NCBI GenBank assembly: GCA_913777615.1 | Contig: CAJYTK010000003.1 | Location: 1 to 64,000, forward strand | Length of the DNA: 64,000 nt | Direction of reading: 5' to 3' | Origin: an uncultured Agrobacterium sp. | GTDB lineage: Bacteria > Pseudomonadota > Alphaproteobacteria > Rhizobiales > Rhizobiaceae | Part shown: positions 36,814 to 46,503 of the stretch, piece by piece | How the letters are laid out: each line of letters begins with the position of its first letter | How positions within the stretch are numbered: the first letter of the stretch is position 1 | Notes under the pieces: generated by a model | What the model was told of the DNA's origin: nothing | Seen by the model: only the letters and a program-made list of their open reading frames with translations | The model's database searches: none | Translations under genes and position numbers: made by a program

Positions 36814-38355
36814 TTATTTACCGACCGACACTTCCCAAAGCCGCGCGTTGGATTGCCAGACCGGCTGACCCTCAAGCGACTTGGTCGCTCCCCAAACGTC
36901 GATCATGTCGTAGAGGAAGATGCCTGGCATATCCTGCAACATGAGCTCGTGGAACTGGTCGAAGATTGCCTGACGCTTCTGCTGGTCGATTTCCGCATAA
37001 GCAGCCTTCATCAGTTCGATCGCCTTCGGATTATCCCACATGAGCGAAGCGTTCTTGTCCTTATCGCCCACATAGAAGCTGTACATCAACGCAGGATCGA
37101 GACGGGGTGCGACGGATTGCGAAATGATCTGGTAATTGCCAGAGCGGCGGCGATCAACCTGCGTTGCATAATCCAGAACTTCGATCTGCACGTTCAGACC
37201 GATCTTCTGCAACATCGCCTGAGCGATGACGGCTGCCGGGAAGCTGGGTACATTGCCACGCTTGTTGGCGATGATGTTGATTTGCTCACCCTTGTAGCCG
37301 GATGCTTCGAGTTCCTTTTTCGCCGCATCAAGATCGTAAGGAAGACGCTTCTTCTGTGTCTCGCTGAAGTAGATAGAGTCCGACGCCACCATCGAGCCGT
37401 TGGCCTTTCCGGTACCATTGGAGGCCGCAGCAACAAGCTCGTCCATGTCAAGCGCCATCGCGATTGCACGGCGAACCCCGGGTTTGCTCATGACGGGGTC
37501 GCGGGTCTGGATGTAGAAGAGGTTTTTGCCGTTGTTCTGCGAAATAATGACCTTGGCCTTTTCGCTCTTCTCAAACTCCGGAATGAGATCAGGCGAGATT
37601 TCCGCAGTGTCGAGCACACCCGATTGGAGACCTGCCTTCACAGTGGATGCATCGGGGATGACCATGAACTTGATGCCATCCACCAGTGGTCGCTTCGAGC
37701 CGACCATGCCATCCGGTTTGCCGTCATTAGCCGGAGACTGGTACTCATCGAACTTGGCCAAGTGGATGTATTCGCCCTTCTTCCACCCATCCCATTTGAA
37801 CGGACCAGTTCCGATTGGCTTATCGAATGCACCTTCAGCGTTGAGGGAGTCTTTCGAGATCATGCCTGTGTAGCCGCACTCCGGCCGCGCCATCAGGCCG
37901 AGGAAAACCGCGGAGGGCTTATCGAGCGACATCGTGACGGTATGCGCATCGAGAGCCTTGATCGCTGTCACCTTCACCGTACCGCCGTCGAAATCCTTGA
38001 TGCACGTCCACTTCGTGGCGGGGTCCATGTATCGGTTCCAGTTCCAAACGACGTCATCCGCGGTCAGCGGCTTGCCATTGTGAAACTTGACGTTCTGGCG
38101 AAGCTTGAATGTGTATGTCAGACCATCGCTCGAGGTTTCAACACTTTCCGCCAGCAAAGGCTTTACTTCGCCGTTGTTGGCGTAGCCCACGAGCCCTTCG
38201 ACGATATGAAGGATGACGCCATCCGTATTCCCATCCCGGTTAACGCCGGGGATGTTGCTGCGAAGATCCGAGCTCTGCGCAATCACGATATCGCGCGCGT
38301 GGGTCGCGCCTGAAAGCGCCATCAATATAGTTCCAGCAAGAAGTAAGCTTTTCAT
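36814..38355 (-). CDS. ABC transporter periplasmic binding protein, family 5 (DppA/OppA-like)
   Basis: A 513-residue solute-binding protein with a Sec signal peptide MKSLLLAGTILMALSGATHA. Family 5 marks include VKPLLAESVETSSDGLTYTF-type sequence, LTADDVVWNWNRYMDPAT and VRRAIAMALDMDEL. It would deliver peptides or other amide compounds to the DppBC-like permeases encoded upstream in this operon. It lies 39 bases behind the serine-hydrolase gene. Confidence 0.93.
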   Translation of the reverse strand: MKSLLLAGTILMALSGATHARDIVIAQSSDLRSNIPGVNRDGNTDGVILHIVEGLVGYANNGEVKPLLAESVETSSDGLTYTFKLRQNVKFHNGKPLTADDVVWNWNRYMDPATKWTCIKDFDGGTVKVTAIKALDAHTVTMSLDKPSAVFLGLMARPECGYTGMISKDSLNAEGAFDKPIGTGPFKWDGWKKGEYIHLAKFDEYQSPANDGKPDGMVGSKRPLVDGIKFMVIPDASTVKAGLQSGVLDTAEISPDLIPEFEKSEKAKVIISQNNGKNLFYIQTRDPVMSKPGVRRAIAMALDMDELVAAASNGTGKANGSMVASDSIYFSETQKKRLPYDLDAAKKELEASGYKGEQINIIANKRGNVPSFPAAVIAQAMLQKIGLNVQIEVLDYATQVDRRRSGNYQIISQSVAPRLDPALMYSFYVGDKDKNASLMWDNPKAIELMKAAYAEIDQQKRQAIFDQFHELMLQDMPGIFLYDMIDVWGATKSLEGQPVWQSNARLWEVSVGK

Positions 38356-38394
38356 TTTCTACCCTCTGTTATTGTTGGTCTTAATACTGTTGGC

Positions 38395-39270
38395 TCAAGC
38401 TCGAAAATCATCCCAGCAGACGCGCGAAAGGCGTCCGATGGTTTCGAGAGACATGGTGTATCCCGGTGTTCCATCCGGCATCTCCTGCGGCACCTGATCC
38501 GTGAAAGCGGTGATGATGTAGAGCGGTTGACCATCGCTGTAGACGATGCCCGCATTCATCCGGCCGCGCTTCCCTGTGCCGCCCTTGTGAGCGACGACCG
38601 TACCGAACGGCAGACGCGAAGGAATGGCGTATCGCAGAATCTGATTTTTCAGTGTCTGCAAGGCGTAGGCACTCAATTCTTTGGAGACGCCCAACCGCTT
38701 CGAAGCCTCTTCGGAACCCTGAGCATCGAGAATGGACTGAAGCAGGAACATTTGATCGCGCGCCGTCGTCGTCGTGACGGACTTTAAGGAATGATCGGGC
38801 GACAGAGCGAGCGGCGGGATCAGAAAGCGGTGATGCGTGCCTTCCATGCCGATTGCCTTGCAATAGCTGTCCACTTCATCCAGCGTCAGGCGCTCAAAGA
38901 CCATCTTGGTGCAGACATTGTCGGAAAGCACCATCATGCCGGTGATGGCATCGCGAAGCGAAATCACGATCCCCGGCGTCAGATAGCGAAACATTCCGCT
39001 TGCGACTTCTTCGGCAAAGCGCGCCTCGTAGACAATCTGCTCATCCAGATCGAGCCTGCCATCTTGGACCGCGCTCAGGGCAGCCATCATGATCGAGGTC
39101 TTGCGGGTGCTGGCAGACGGAGTTTCCTCATCCGCTCCGCGTTCAAATATCTCGCCATTGCGCAGGTTCTTAATGCTGAAGCGCGTGACGAATGGCTGTC
39201 CATTACAGATCGCGTTCAGCCTTTCGGCGGTTGATCCGAGGTTGCCGGATGTCATGGGTGCTGTATTCAT
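38395..39270 (-). CDS. Serine hydrolase with class A beta-lactamase fold
   Basis: A 291-residue protein with the penicilloyl-serine transferase motifs: S54-T-R-K57 (SxxK), S116-D-N118 (SDN) and a KGGTGKRGR block in place of KTG. The class A omega-loop glutamate motif is not evident and no signal peptide is seen, so a periplasmic beta-lactamase is unlikely. A cytoplasmic peptidase, esterase or amidase acting on the transported compound is more plausible. The ATG at 39270 has GGAGG upstream and lies two bases after the ATPase stop, so the gene is co-transcribed with the transporter. Confidence 0.82.
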   Translation of the reverse strand: MNTAPMTSGNLGSTAERLNAICNGQPFVTRFSIKNLRNGEIFERGADEETPSASTRKTSIMMAALSAVQDGRLDLDEQIVYEARFAEEVASGMFRYLTPGIVISLRDAITGMMVLSDNVCTKMVFERLTLDEVDSYCKAIGMEGTHHRFLIPPLALSPDHSLKSVTTTTARDQMFLLQSILDAQGSEEASKRLGVSKELSAYALQTLKNQILRYAIPSRLPFGTVVAHKGGTGKRGRMNAGIVYSDGQPLYIITAFTDQVPQEMPDGTPGYTMSLETIGRLSRVCWDDFRA

Positions 39271-39272
39271 CG

Positions 39273-40901
39273 TCACGCCTCCAAGCGCCACTTGAGTTTC
39301 ACGCCGCCAGTCTCGTTGAGATCGAGCGCGGGAATTGCCGAGAGAAGGCGCCGGGTGTAGGCCTCCTTCGGCATGTCGAAGATTGTGTTGCGGTCACCTT
39401 CCTCGATGATCCTGCCGTCCTGCATGACGATGACGCGATCAGCGACCTGTTCAACGACGCCGAGATCGTGGCTGATAAACAGGCAGGAGAAGCCATATCG
39501 TTTCTGCAAATCGGAAAAGAGCGAGAGCACCTGCGCGCGAACGGTCACGTCCAGCGCCGAAACGGGCTCGTCGGCAATGAGGAAGCGTGGTCGTCGCGCA
39601 ATCGCTCTGGCAATGGCCACTCTCTGCCGCTGTCCGCCCGAAAGTTCATGCGGATAGCGAAGGGCGAATTCGGCGTCGAGACCAACTTCTTCCAACGTTT
39701 CGTAGGCGCGCTTCATCTTCGCCACCCGGTCTATTCCGGGAACGAGACGCAGGGCCTCCTCGACAAGAGCAAGGATTGTCATGCGAGGATCAAGTGAGGA
39801 ATAGGGGTCCTGAAATACCATCTGGCAATTGAGACGATAATCGCGCCAGTCCTGATCACGCGTTCGGCCCTGGAAGAAAACCTCGCCCTCGGTTTCCTTG
39901 ACGAGTCCGGCGATGGTTCGCCCCAAGGTCGTCTTGCCGGAGCCTGAACCACCCACCAGAGCCACGACTTCGCCTGCATGAATGTCAATCGAGACACCGT
40001 GCAGTGCGCGTTTTGGCTCGCCCTTCTTGAGAAACGATTTCCGTCCAGGATAATCCACGACGATGTTGCGGGCCGAAATCATCGGTGCGGATGTCATATC
40101 GATAGGCCTGACTTCACCGCGCACGGGCAAGGATGACAGAAGCTTGCGCGTGTAAGGGTGCTGGGGGAGTTCCAGTATCTGCTCAGTCGTACCGGCTTCA
40201 ACGATAGAGCCCTTTTCCATAACGACGATCCGGTCTGTGTAGCGGGCCACCATAGGTAGGTCGTGGCTGATGAGAATTACCGCCGTGCCTTCTGCCTTCG
40301 TCAGTTCCACCATCAGTTCCATGACATCGCGCTGAATGACGGCATCCAGCGCCGTCGTTGGCTCATCGGCAATCAGCAATGCCGGTTTCAAAAGCATGAC
40401 GGATGCCAGCATGATGCGTTGGCGCATGCCGCCGGAGAACTCATGTGGATAGGACGTCAGTGCTCGCTCAGGATCGCGTATGCCGACACGTTGCAGCATG
40501 GAGAGAATTTTCTCGCGCCTCGTGGAGGCTTGATCCTGCGTGTGCAGAGCCAGCCCCTCCTCCAGTTGCCGTCCAATGGTCATGGACGGGTTGAGCGAGG
40601 TCATGGGCTCCTGAAAAACTAGTCCGATCTCCGCACCACGAAGCGTGCGCAAATCCTTTTCACTGATGGTGGTGATGTCGCGGCCCTTGAAGATGACTCT
40701 GCCTGCCGTCTTGCGGATAACGGGCGGCAGCAGAGAAACCATCGCCCTCGTCGCGAGCGATTTTCCCGAACCGCTTTCGCCGACGATGCCGAAGATTTCA
40801 CCCGGCGCGACATCGAAGCTGACATCCTTCACCACGCAAACATCACGGCGGACGATTTCCAGCGAAAGATTGCGGACGCTGAGAAGCTTTCCTTCAGTCA
40901 T
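39273..40901 (-). CDS. Dual ATP-binding protein of a peptide ABC transporter (DppD-DppF fusion)
   Basis: A 542-residue protein with two complete ABC domains. The first has GESGSGKSLATRAM, LSGGMRQRIM-type signature (FSGGMRQRIML) and LLIADEPTTALD. The second has [29 protein letters not shown] and FLIADEPVSALDV. It corresponds to DppD and DppF joined, as in GsiA-type transporters. I use the ATG at 40901, which overlaps the upstream permease stop (ATGA). The open frame upstream to 41165 lies within that permease and is ignored. Confidence 0.94.
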   Translation of the reverse strand: MTEGKLLSVRNLSLEIVRRDVCVVKDVSFDVAPGEIFGIVGESGSGKSLATRAMVSLLPPVIRKTAGRVIFKGRDITTISEKDLRTLRGAEIGLVFQEPMTSLNPSMTIGRQLEEGLALHTQDQASTRREKILSMLQRVGIRDPERALTSYPHEFSGGMRQRIMLASVMLLKPALLIADEPTTALDAVIQRDVMELMVELTKAEGTAVILISHDLPMVARYTDRIVVMEKGSIVEAGTTEQILELPQHPYTRKLLSSLPVRGEVRPIDMTSAPMISARNIVVDYPGRKSFLKKGEPKRALHGVSIDIHAGEVVALVGGSGSGKTTLGRTIAGLVKETEGEVFFQGRTRDQDWRDYRLNCQMVFQDPYSSLDPRMTILALVEEALRLVPGIDRVAKMKRAYETLEEVGLDAEFALRYPHELSGGQRQRVAIARAIARRPRFLIADEPVSALDVTVRAQVLSLFSDLQKRYGFSCLFISHDLGVVEQVADRVIVMQDGRIIEEGDRNTIFDMPKEAYTRRLLSAIPALDLNETGGVKLKWRLEA

Positions 40902-41716
40902 TTCAAACCTCTCATGCGTGGGTCGAGTTTGTCGCGCAGAGCATCTCCGAGAAGGTTGATGCCAAGCAATGTGAGTGCGATGCAGAGGCCAGGAAATAGT
41001 CCGAGCCAAACGGCCTGTTCGATGAATGGGCGACCTGCGGCCAGCATGTTGCCCCACGTGGGTGCCGGGGGTGGCACGCCAAGGCCGAGGAAACTCAAGG
41101 CACTTTCTGAAAGAACGGCCCAGCCGAACATCGAGGTTGCGAGTACGGTAATTGGGGCAAGGCAATTAGGCAGGATGTGTCTGAACATCGTGAAGATTTC
41201 GCCATTGCCCATCACGCGGGACGCTTCAACGAATTCGCGCTCCCGCAATGACAGGACTGCTCCCCGAACGACACGCGCCATCGATGGTGTATAGGCGATG
41301 CCCAGAGCGAAGATGATGCCATATTGATTTGCGCCGAACACGGCGAGAAGTCCGAGTGCCAGCAGAATGCCGGGAAATGCCAGCAGTGCATTGTTCACGG
41401 CCATGATTAGGCCATCGATCCAGCCACGGACATAGCCGCTGATCAGACCGATCAATGTACCAGCGACAACCGCGAAACCGACCGTAAGGCATCCGATCCA
41501 GACACTTGCACGTGCGCCTACCATAAGGCGGCTGAGCACATCTCGCCCGAATTCATCAGTGCCGAGGAGATGGAGTGAGCCGGGAGCAGCCAGTTTTGCC
41601 GTGAAGCTCAGCTTCATGGGATCGAAAGGCGTCCAGAAGAGGCTCAGGCCTGCGACGATGAGCAGAGCAGCGATGAGAACGCCGCCGATCAGGCCATTGA
41701 GAGAAACGTGTTTCAT
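40898..41716 (-). CDS. Peptide ABC transporter permease (DppC-like)
   Basis: A 272-residue permease with about six hydrophobic segments, the N-terminal DppC segment LIGGVLIAALLIVAGLSLFW and the typical GTDEFGRDVLSRLMVGAR motif. The EAA loop is in REREFVEASRVMGNGEIFTM. It pairs with the DppB-like permease, whose gene it overlaps by four bases. Confidence 0.95.
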   Translation of the reverse strand: MKHVSLNGLIGGVLIAALLIVAGLSLFWTPFDPMKLSFTAKLAAPGSLHLLGTDEFGRDVLSRLMVGARASVWIGCLTVGFAVVAGTLIGLISGYVRGWIDGLIMAVNNALLAFPGILLALGLLAVFGANQYGIIFALGIAYTPSMARVVRGAVLSLREREFVEASRVMGNGEIFTMFRHILPNCLAPITVLATSMFGWAVLSESALSFLGLGVPPPAPTWGNMLAAGRPFIEQAVWLGLFPGLCIALTLLGINLLGDALRDKLDPRMRGLK

Positions 41717-42657
41717 TCGGCCACCACGCGAGGATCAAAGAGTGGGTAAAGGAGATCGACAATCAGATTGACGATCACATAGGACATGGCGACGAAGAGG
41801 AGGCAGCCTTGAATTACGGGGTAATCGCGCTGGAAGATGCTATCGACCATCAGCCGACCAAGGCCCGGAATGGTGAACACCGTTTCGATGACGGCGATAC
41901 CGCCAAGCAAATTCCCAAGGATCAGGCCGATCATCGTCCATGTTGGACCGAAGGCATTCTTGAAAGCGTGTTTCCATAGAACCGCCTGCTCCGAAAGTCC
42001 TTTGGCGCGGGCATGGGTGATGTAGTCCAGCCGCAGTACTTCCAGCGTGGAGGCACGGGCCATGCGGATCAGAACCCCAGCCTCATGGATGACGAGCGTC
42101 ATTATGGGCAGGACCAGATACAGTAGACCGGACACGAAATTATCCGAGAGGGACACATATCCCAACACCGGCAGCCAGCCGAGCTTCAGCCCGAAGAAAA
42201 GGAGCAAAAGCAATCCAAGCCAGAAGGTCGGGATCGAAAGCAGCACTGTCGCCGTGCCGATCAGTACGAGGTCCGTCGCGCTGTTCTGGCGCCAGGCCGC
42301 GATCACACCGGCAGGCACTGCGATTAGGCTGGCCAGAATAACTGCGACGACGACGATCTCAGCCGAAACCATGAAGCGCGAAACAACCAGCGGTAGCACC
42401 GGCTCCTTGTTGACGATGGACTGGCCGAAATCGCCGCTCAGCACATTGCCCGCCCAAACAACGAATTGCTGAGGCAGTGACGTATCGAGACCAAGCTCTG
42501 TGCGCATCTCGGCGATCTGATCCGGTGTCGCCATGTCTCCCAGCATCAGAGCTGCCGGATCACCTGGGATGAATCGAATAAGAGCGAAGACTGTGATTGC
42601 GACGATCACCAATGTCGGGATCGCCATCAGCAATCGATGGATTATGAATCTTATCAT
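41713..42657 (-). CDS. Peptide ABC transporter permease (DppB-like)
   Basis: A 314-residue inner-membrane permease of the DppB family. The start IIHRLLMAIPTLVIVAITVF and the EAA region YITHARAKGLSEQAVLWKHA are typical. It is the first gene of the transporter operon. A likely LysR-type operator with inverted repeats lies about 95-120 bases upstream. Confidence 0.95.
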   Translation of the reverse strand: MIRFIIHRLLMAIPTLVIVAITVFALIRFIPGDPAALMLGDMATPDQIAEMRTELGLDTSLPQQFVVWAGNVLSGDFGQSIVNKEPVLPLVVSRFMVSAEIVVVAVILASLIAVPAGVIAAWRQNSATDLVLIGTATVLLSIPTFWLGLLLLLFFGLKLGWLPVLGYVSLSDNFVSGLLYLVLPIMTLVIHEAGVLIRMARASTLEVLRLDYITHARAKGLSEQAVLWKHAFKNAFGPTWTMIGLILGNLLGGIAVIETVFTIPGLGRLMVDSIFQRDYPVIQGCLLFVAMSYVIVNLIVDLLYPLFDPRVVAE

Positions 42658-42752
42658 CGGTTCCCCTGAACACGATTGTCGGGACCGGATCTACAAAGTC
42701 ACCGGGTGTTATGCGTGAAACTATGACGGATCAAAAAAATGAGCGCAATATT

Positions 42753-42779
42753 ATGCATTAACCTCATAGGCTAATGCAT
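42753..42779. promoter_or_regulatory. Inverted repeat upstream of the peptide-transporter operon (LysR-type site)
   Basis: ATGCATTA at 42753-42760 and TAATGCAT at 42772-42779 are perfect inverted repeats separated by 11 bases. The site lies between the LysR gene and the permease gene, in the usual place for a LysR activator box. Which of the two nearby LysR proteins binds it is not shown. Confidence 0.5.
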
Positions 42780-42826
42780 TATTTGCAGACGCAGGCGCGC
42801 GCAGCGATTGATCCCTGGCGTGTCGT

Positions 42827-43744
42827 CTACTCGTTGGATTGATGCTTTTGTGAGATTTCTATCTGGCGCTTGAGGGCGTCCATCAACGCTTTCGCTGCCA
42901 GAGAGGCAGACGTGCCAGAGGGGGTAGCGAGCGCAAATTCCTGCTTGGTGACCGGAACGAATGGACGCTGCACGATGGGAAGGTTTCGGTAGAGATTGGC
43001 AAAAAAGCTGCTCAATATGGCAACTCCCAGACCGTGAGCCACGTAGGAGCAGGCCGAACTGTTGGTATGAGTTTCGATTTTCACGTTCTGCCTCACGGCT
43101 TCTCGCGTAAAGGTCTGATCGAGCAGCATACGTGTCGGCCTTTGTCGACCTATGAGAATGAGCGGCACCCCACGCAGGTCCCGTGCACCAATTTCCTTCA
43201 TCGACGCCAGTTCGTGACCTTCGGGCAGAACGCAAACGCTGGTGCCTGATGCAACGATTTCCATATCGATCCCAGGCAATGCGGGATGTTCATTGCGCAG
43301 AAAGCCGAAATCAATGACCTTCTGCTCAACCAGCCGCGCGATGTTGGATGTCGTTTCGAAAAAGGTTTCGATCCGGACCGAAGGATAATCACGCACGAAT
43401 TCCTTCATCATCGCGGGCGCGAAATTCTCCCACATGCTGCTGGGAAGCCCTACCCGCACCAGTTCGGGCCCTTTCGCACCACTGCGGAGATCTTCCGCCA
43501 GTCCCGAAAACCTGTTCAATCCAAGCAGGATCGTTTCGGCATCTCGCGCCAGAATACTGGCTTCAGGCGTTGGAATTAGTCTGCCCTTATCCCGATCAAA
43601 AAGCCTCAGTTCCAAATCGGTCTCTAACTGCTGAAGAAGACGGCTTACGCCAGACTGGCTGAGCCCCATGCTCTTGGCGGTAGCGATGGTCGACCCTGTC
43701 GCGAGCAGGGTTTTCAGAACCTCGAGCTGTCTGAAATTTATCAT
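42827..43744 (-). CDS. LysR-family transcriptional regulator
   Basis: A 305-residue LTTR. The N-terminal HTH is FRQLEVLKTLLATGSTIATA followed by SQSGVSRLLQQLETDL, and a type 2 periplasmic-binding-like effector domain follows. It reads in the same direction as, and ends 169 bases before, the peptide-transporter operon. Its likely target is that operon through the inverted repeat at 42753-42779. Confidence 0.92.
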   Translation of the reverse strand: MINFRQLEVLKTLLATGSTIATAKSMGLSQSGVSRLLQQLETDLELRLFDRDKGRLIPTPEASILARDAETILLGLNRFSGLAEDLRSGAKGPELVRVGLPSSMWENFAPAMMKEFVRDYPSVRIETFFETTSNIARLVEQKVIDFGFLRNEHPALPGIDMEIVASGTSVCVLPEGHELASMKEIGARDLRGVPLILIGRQRPTRMLLDQTFTREAVRQNVKIETHTNSSACSYVAHGLGVAILSSFFANLYRNLPIVQRPFVPVTKQEFALATPSGTSASLAAKALMDALKRQIEISQKHQSNE

Positions 43745-43781
43745 GCCGTCGCCACTCCCTCGCCCGCCGATACGTAAATGC

Positions 43782-44687
43782 TTAAGCCCATTCCCGGATG
43801 TAGTTCAAGAACGGCAGAGCGATTTTCGGAAGCGGGGAAAGCTCGGAACTGACGATGGCGTAATCGACGGAGATTGTCGGTTCAAGCGGAACGAATGCCA
43901 GTGGCAAGGCCTGATATTCAAGCGCCAGCAATTCGCTGACGATTGCGATGCCCAGCCCTTCTGCCGCAAGTGTGCAGCCGCAACCAACGGAATGCGCTTC
44001 GATTGCCGGGCGGCGTCGAAGCCCTGCACGATAGAAGATCGCTTCCAGCTCATGACGGACTGCCCGCTCCCGGTTCAGAAGAATCAGATTCTCGGTCTTC
44101 AACTGTTCGACGTTGATCTTCTCCCGACCGGCAAGCGGATGGCTCTTACGGAGAACACAAATATTTTGCGTCGGCATGACGTGCTCTTCGCGAATTCCCG
44201 GCGTCGGCGACGGCAGGCGCGTGAAACCAAGATCGACCGCCCCTTCCGCTACCATCCGTTCTATTGCAAGATAATTCCCAGAGGCAATTTCGATTCTGAC
44301 GGGACCTGCTTCGGCCAGAAATCTCTTGATCAGACGCGGCACAAGCGTTGCGGAAAGGCTCGCAGGAAATGCTATCCTCAACGGGATTTCCGTCGAGCGT
44401 CCCTCTTCCAGTTCCTGCGCCGTTATTTTCAGGGCCGTAAGCTTGTCCGCAATGGCGCGGATTTCCGGTCCCAGCTTCGAACCCTCACGTGTCATGGAGA
44501 GCCGGTTCTTATCCCGGTCGAACAACCGAACACCGAGATAAACTTCCAACTGGTGCAGAAGCCGGCTGGTATTGGATTGAGAAATACCGAGATCAACGGC
44601 AGCGGCAATGGTTGAGCCTGTGGCCGCAATCGCGTCGAAGGCCTGAATATGCTTGATGCTGATCTGGACGTCGCCCGACCTCTTCAT
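43782..44687 (-). CDS. LysR-family transcriptional regulator, divergent from the MmgE/PrpD gene
   Basis: A 301-residue LTTR with HTH sequence HIQAFDAIAATGSTIAAAVD and SQSNTSRLLHQLEVYLGVRL, clearly related to the other LysR in the window. The ATG at 44687 has GGGAG seven bases upstream and is preferred to a GTG at 44711. Its divergence from the MmgE/PrpD gene over 106 bases implies regulation of that gene. Confidence 0.92.
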   Translation of the reverse strand: MKRSGDVQISIKHIQAFDAIAATGSTIAAAVDLGISQSNTSRLLHQLEVYLGVRLFDRDKNRLSMTREGSKLGPEIRAIADKLTALKITAQELEEGRSTEIPLRIAFPASLSATLVPRLIKRFLAEAGPVRIEIASGNYLAIERMVAEGAVDLGFTRLPSPTPGIREEHVMPTQNICVLRKSHPLAGREKINVEQLKTENLILLNRERAVRHELEAIFYRAGLRRRPAIEAHSVGCGCTLAAEGLGIAIVSELLALEYQALPLAFVPLEPTISVDYAIVSSELSPLPKIALPFLNYIREWA

Positions 44688-44793
44688 TCTTGTTCTCCCG
44701 GATAACGTCACCCGTCATTTGCATAAGATTGCGCCGATAGACCTGCCCGTTCATAAATGCCGCTCCCTCTGAGATTTGCAAGGAAGCGCGTCA

Positions 44794-46164
44794 ATGACAA
44801 CCGTTCTCGAAAAGATTGCCGGCCAGCTCGTTTCAAGAACATCATTTTCAGCCGTTGCAATAGAGCGGGCAGAAGACGCGATTGTAGATACAATCGGCTG
44901 CATGATTGCGGGCGTGATTGACGCTGCCCCACTGTCCGTGGCCGCCGCTTTTTGCGACGAGATCACCGAAAGCGGCTCATCGCTGGTTTTCACAGGGGGC
45001 CGCGCATCGCGCTCTATCGCTGCCCTCATCAACGGCACTGCCGCCCACTGCCTGGACTTCGATGACAATTTTCATCCCGCACGCGCGCACGCATCAGCAG
45101 TTCTCGTGCCAGCACTTCTCTCTGTCGCAACAAGCAGCAACGAGTTCTCGGGGCATATGCTGGTCAGAGCATATCTCGCTGGGCTTGAAGCACAGGCATC
45201 CATTGGCTTCGGCGTCATCCCCTCCCACTATAATCGGGGCTGGCACGGAACCTCGACAATCGGCGGCATAGGAGCCGCCGCAGGTGTGGCCGTCCTTCTC
45301 GGACTTGACGAAGCTCAGATAGCAAACGCAATGAGCCTCGCCACAAGCATGGCCTCAGGTCTAAAAGGACAATTTGGCACCGGAGCAAAACCCTTTCACG
45401 CAGGCATCGCGGCTCGAAATGCGGTCGAGGCCGCGTTGCTTGCCCAATCGGATTTGGGCGGCAGGCTCGATATCCTCGAACGCCCGCAAGGCTTCCTTGA
45501 TCTCTTCGGAGGCAACGAGGCGACTGGGTGGGCAGACCTCTCATGGAACGAGGAGCACATCATCGAAACCCGCGGTCTGGTCACGAAACTCCACCCATGC
45601 TGCGCATCTACTCACAGAGCCATTGACGCGGCCTTGGACCTCCGAAGGAAGCATGGATTTTCGCTTGATGACATCGAACGGATCGAGACGAAAGTCGGAA
45701 GATCCGCATTTGACAACCTTCCATACGTCGATCCCTCCGATGAAATGCAGGCGAGATTTTCCATGCAGTATTGCTTGGCCGTCGCGCTTTCGGGCGGAGG
45801 ATTGTCGCTTCGTGACTTCACTCCTCAAGCTGCAACCCGGCCTGGTTTGCGCGTCCATATGTCGAAGATCACGATGAATTCTTACAGCGCAGAAGAAGAG
45901 CGCGGCGTTGAGCGCCTACCGCATCAAGTCCATATCTCGTTAAAGGATGGGCGTAGGTTCTCCACCGAGCGACTTCACGCCAAGGGTTCTATAGCTGCGC
46001 CTTTGAATGACGGGCAGAAGCTTGCAAAATTTGAGGATTGCGTTCGGTGGGCAGGACTCTCCACGGTGCATATCACCCACTCCGAATTGAAGGCCATTTG
46101 CTCCGGAAAGAGCGTGAGGGCCGCCGGCGATGATATGTTGCAAGCATTTTTTAGATCGCCCTGA
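44794..46164 (+). CDS. MmgE/PrpD family protein
   Basis: A 456-residue MmgE/PrpD protein, recognised from IVDTIGCMIAGV, NGTAAHCLDFDDNFHPARAH and GWHGTSTIGGIGAAAGVAVL. The family includes 2-methylcitrate dehydratase and other hydro-lyases or isomerases of small acids. I take the ATG at 44794 with AGGA nine bases upstream rather than a TTG at 44776. No prp partners are present, so methylcitrate metabolism is unlikely; it probably belongs with the neighbouring amide or peptide catabolic genes. Confidence 0.9.
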   Translation: MTTVLEKIAGQLVSRTSFSAVAIERAEDAIVDTIGCMIAGVIDAAPLSVAAAFCDEITESGSSLVFTGGRASRSIAALINGTAAHCLDFDDNFHPARAHASAVLVPALLSVATSSNEFSGHMLVRAYLAGLEAQASIGFGVIPSHYNRGWHGTSTIGGIGAAAGVAVLLGLDEAQIANAMSLATSMASGLKGQFGTGAKPFHAGIAARNAVEAALLAQSDLGGRLDILERPQGFLDLFGGNEATGWADLSWNEEHIIETRGLVTKLHPCCASTHRAIDAALDLRRKHGFSLDDIERIETKVGRSAFDNLPYVDPSDEMQARFSMQYCLAVALSGGGLSLRDFTPQAATRPGLRVHMSKITMNSYSAEEERGVERLPHQVHISLKDGRRFSTERLHAKGSIAAPLNDGQKLAKFEDCVRWAGLSTVHITHSELKAICSGKSVRAAGDDMLQAFFRSP

Positions 46165-46503
46165 ACTCGCATCATCGCCTGTACCTGCCCTTTTAAGGCA
46201 CGAAGCGGAAATTATTGCCGCTCGCCTGCCCTTCTGACTGATGCCCAAAGCCAGGGCACAAAGGTGGCATCCACGGTCGCTCGCGATGGGAAAACAGAGG
46301 GAATTTCCAGACCCTTCTTCTAAGCCGCTGAAATCATGTGAGAATCCAGGTTACCGAGCCATTTCTTCTTATCGCTGCCATATTGAAGTCATACGGGGCA
46401 GGTCCCGGCCAAGAGTTTTCGTAGGATGGAAACCCTGATTAAATCGACAGGACATACGGCCTGAGGACATCCACCGTTTCGGTTAGCCCGCATGCCTCCA
46501 TCT
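46165..46503. other. Intergenic stretch
   Basis: It lies between convergent genes. I see no gene and no strong terminator hairpin. Confidence 0.4.

Noticed and set aside
36769-38313. A 514-codon open frame opposite the family 5 binding-protein gene
   Set aside because: The minus strand encodes a signal peptide and family 5 motifs; the plus-strand reading is a shadow.
38395-39270. A true class A beta-lactamase resistance gene
   Set aside because: There is no signal peptide, the omega-loop glutamate is not evident, and the gene is embedded in a transport operon.
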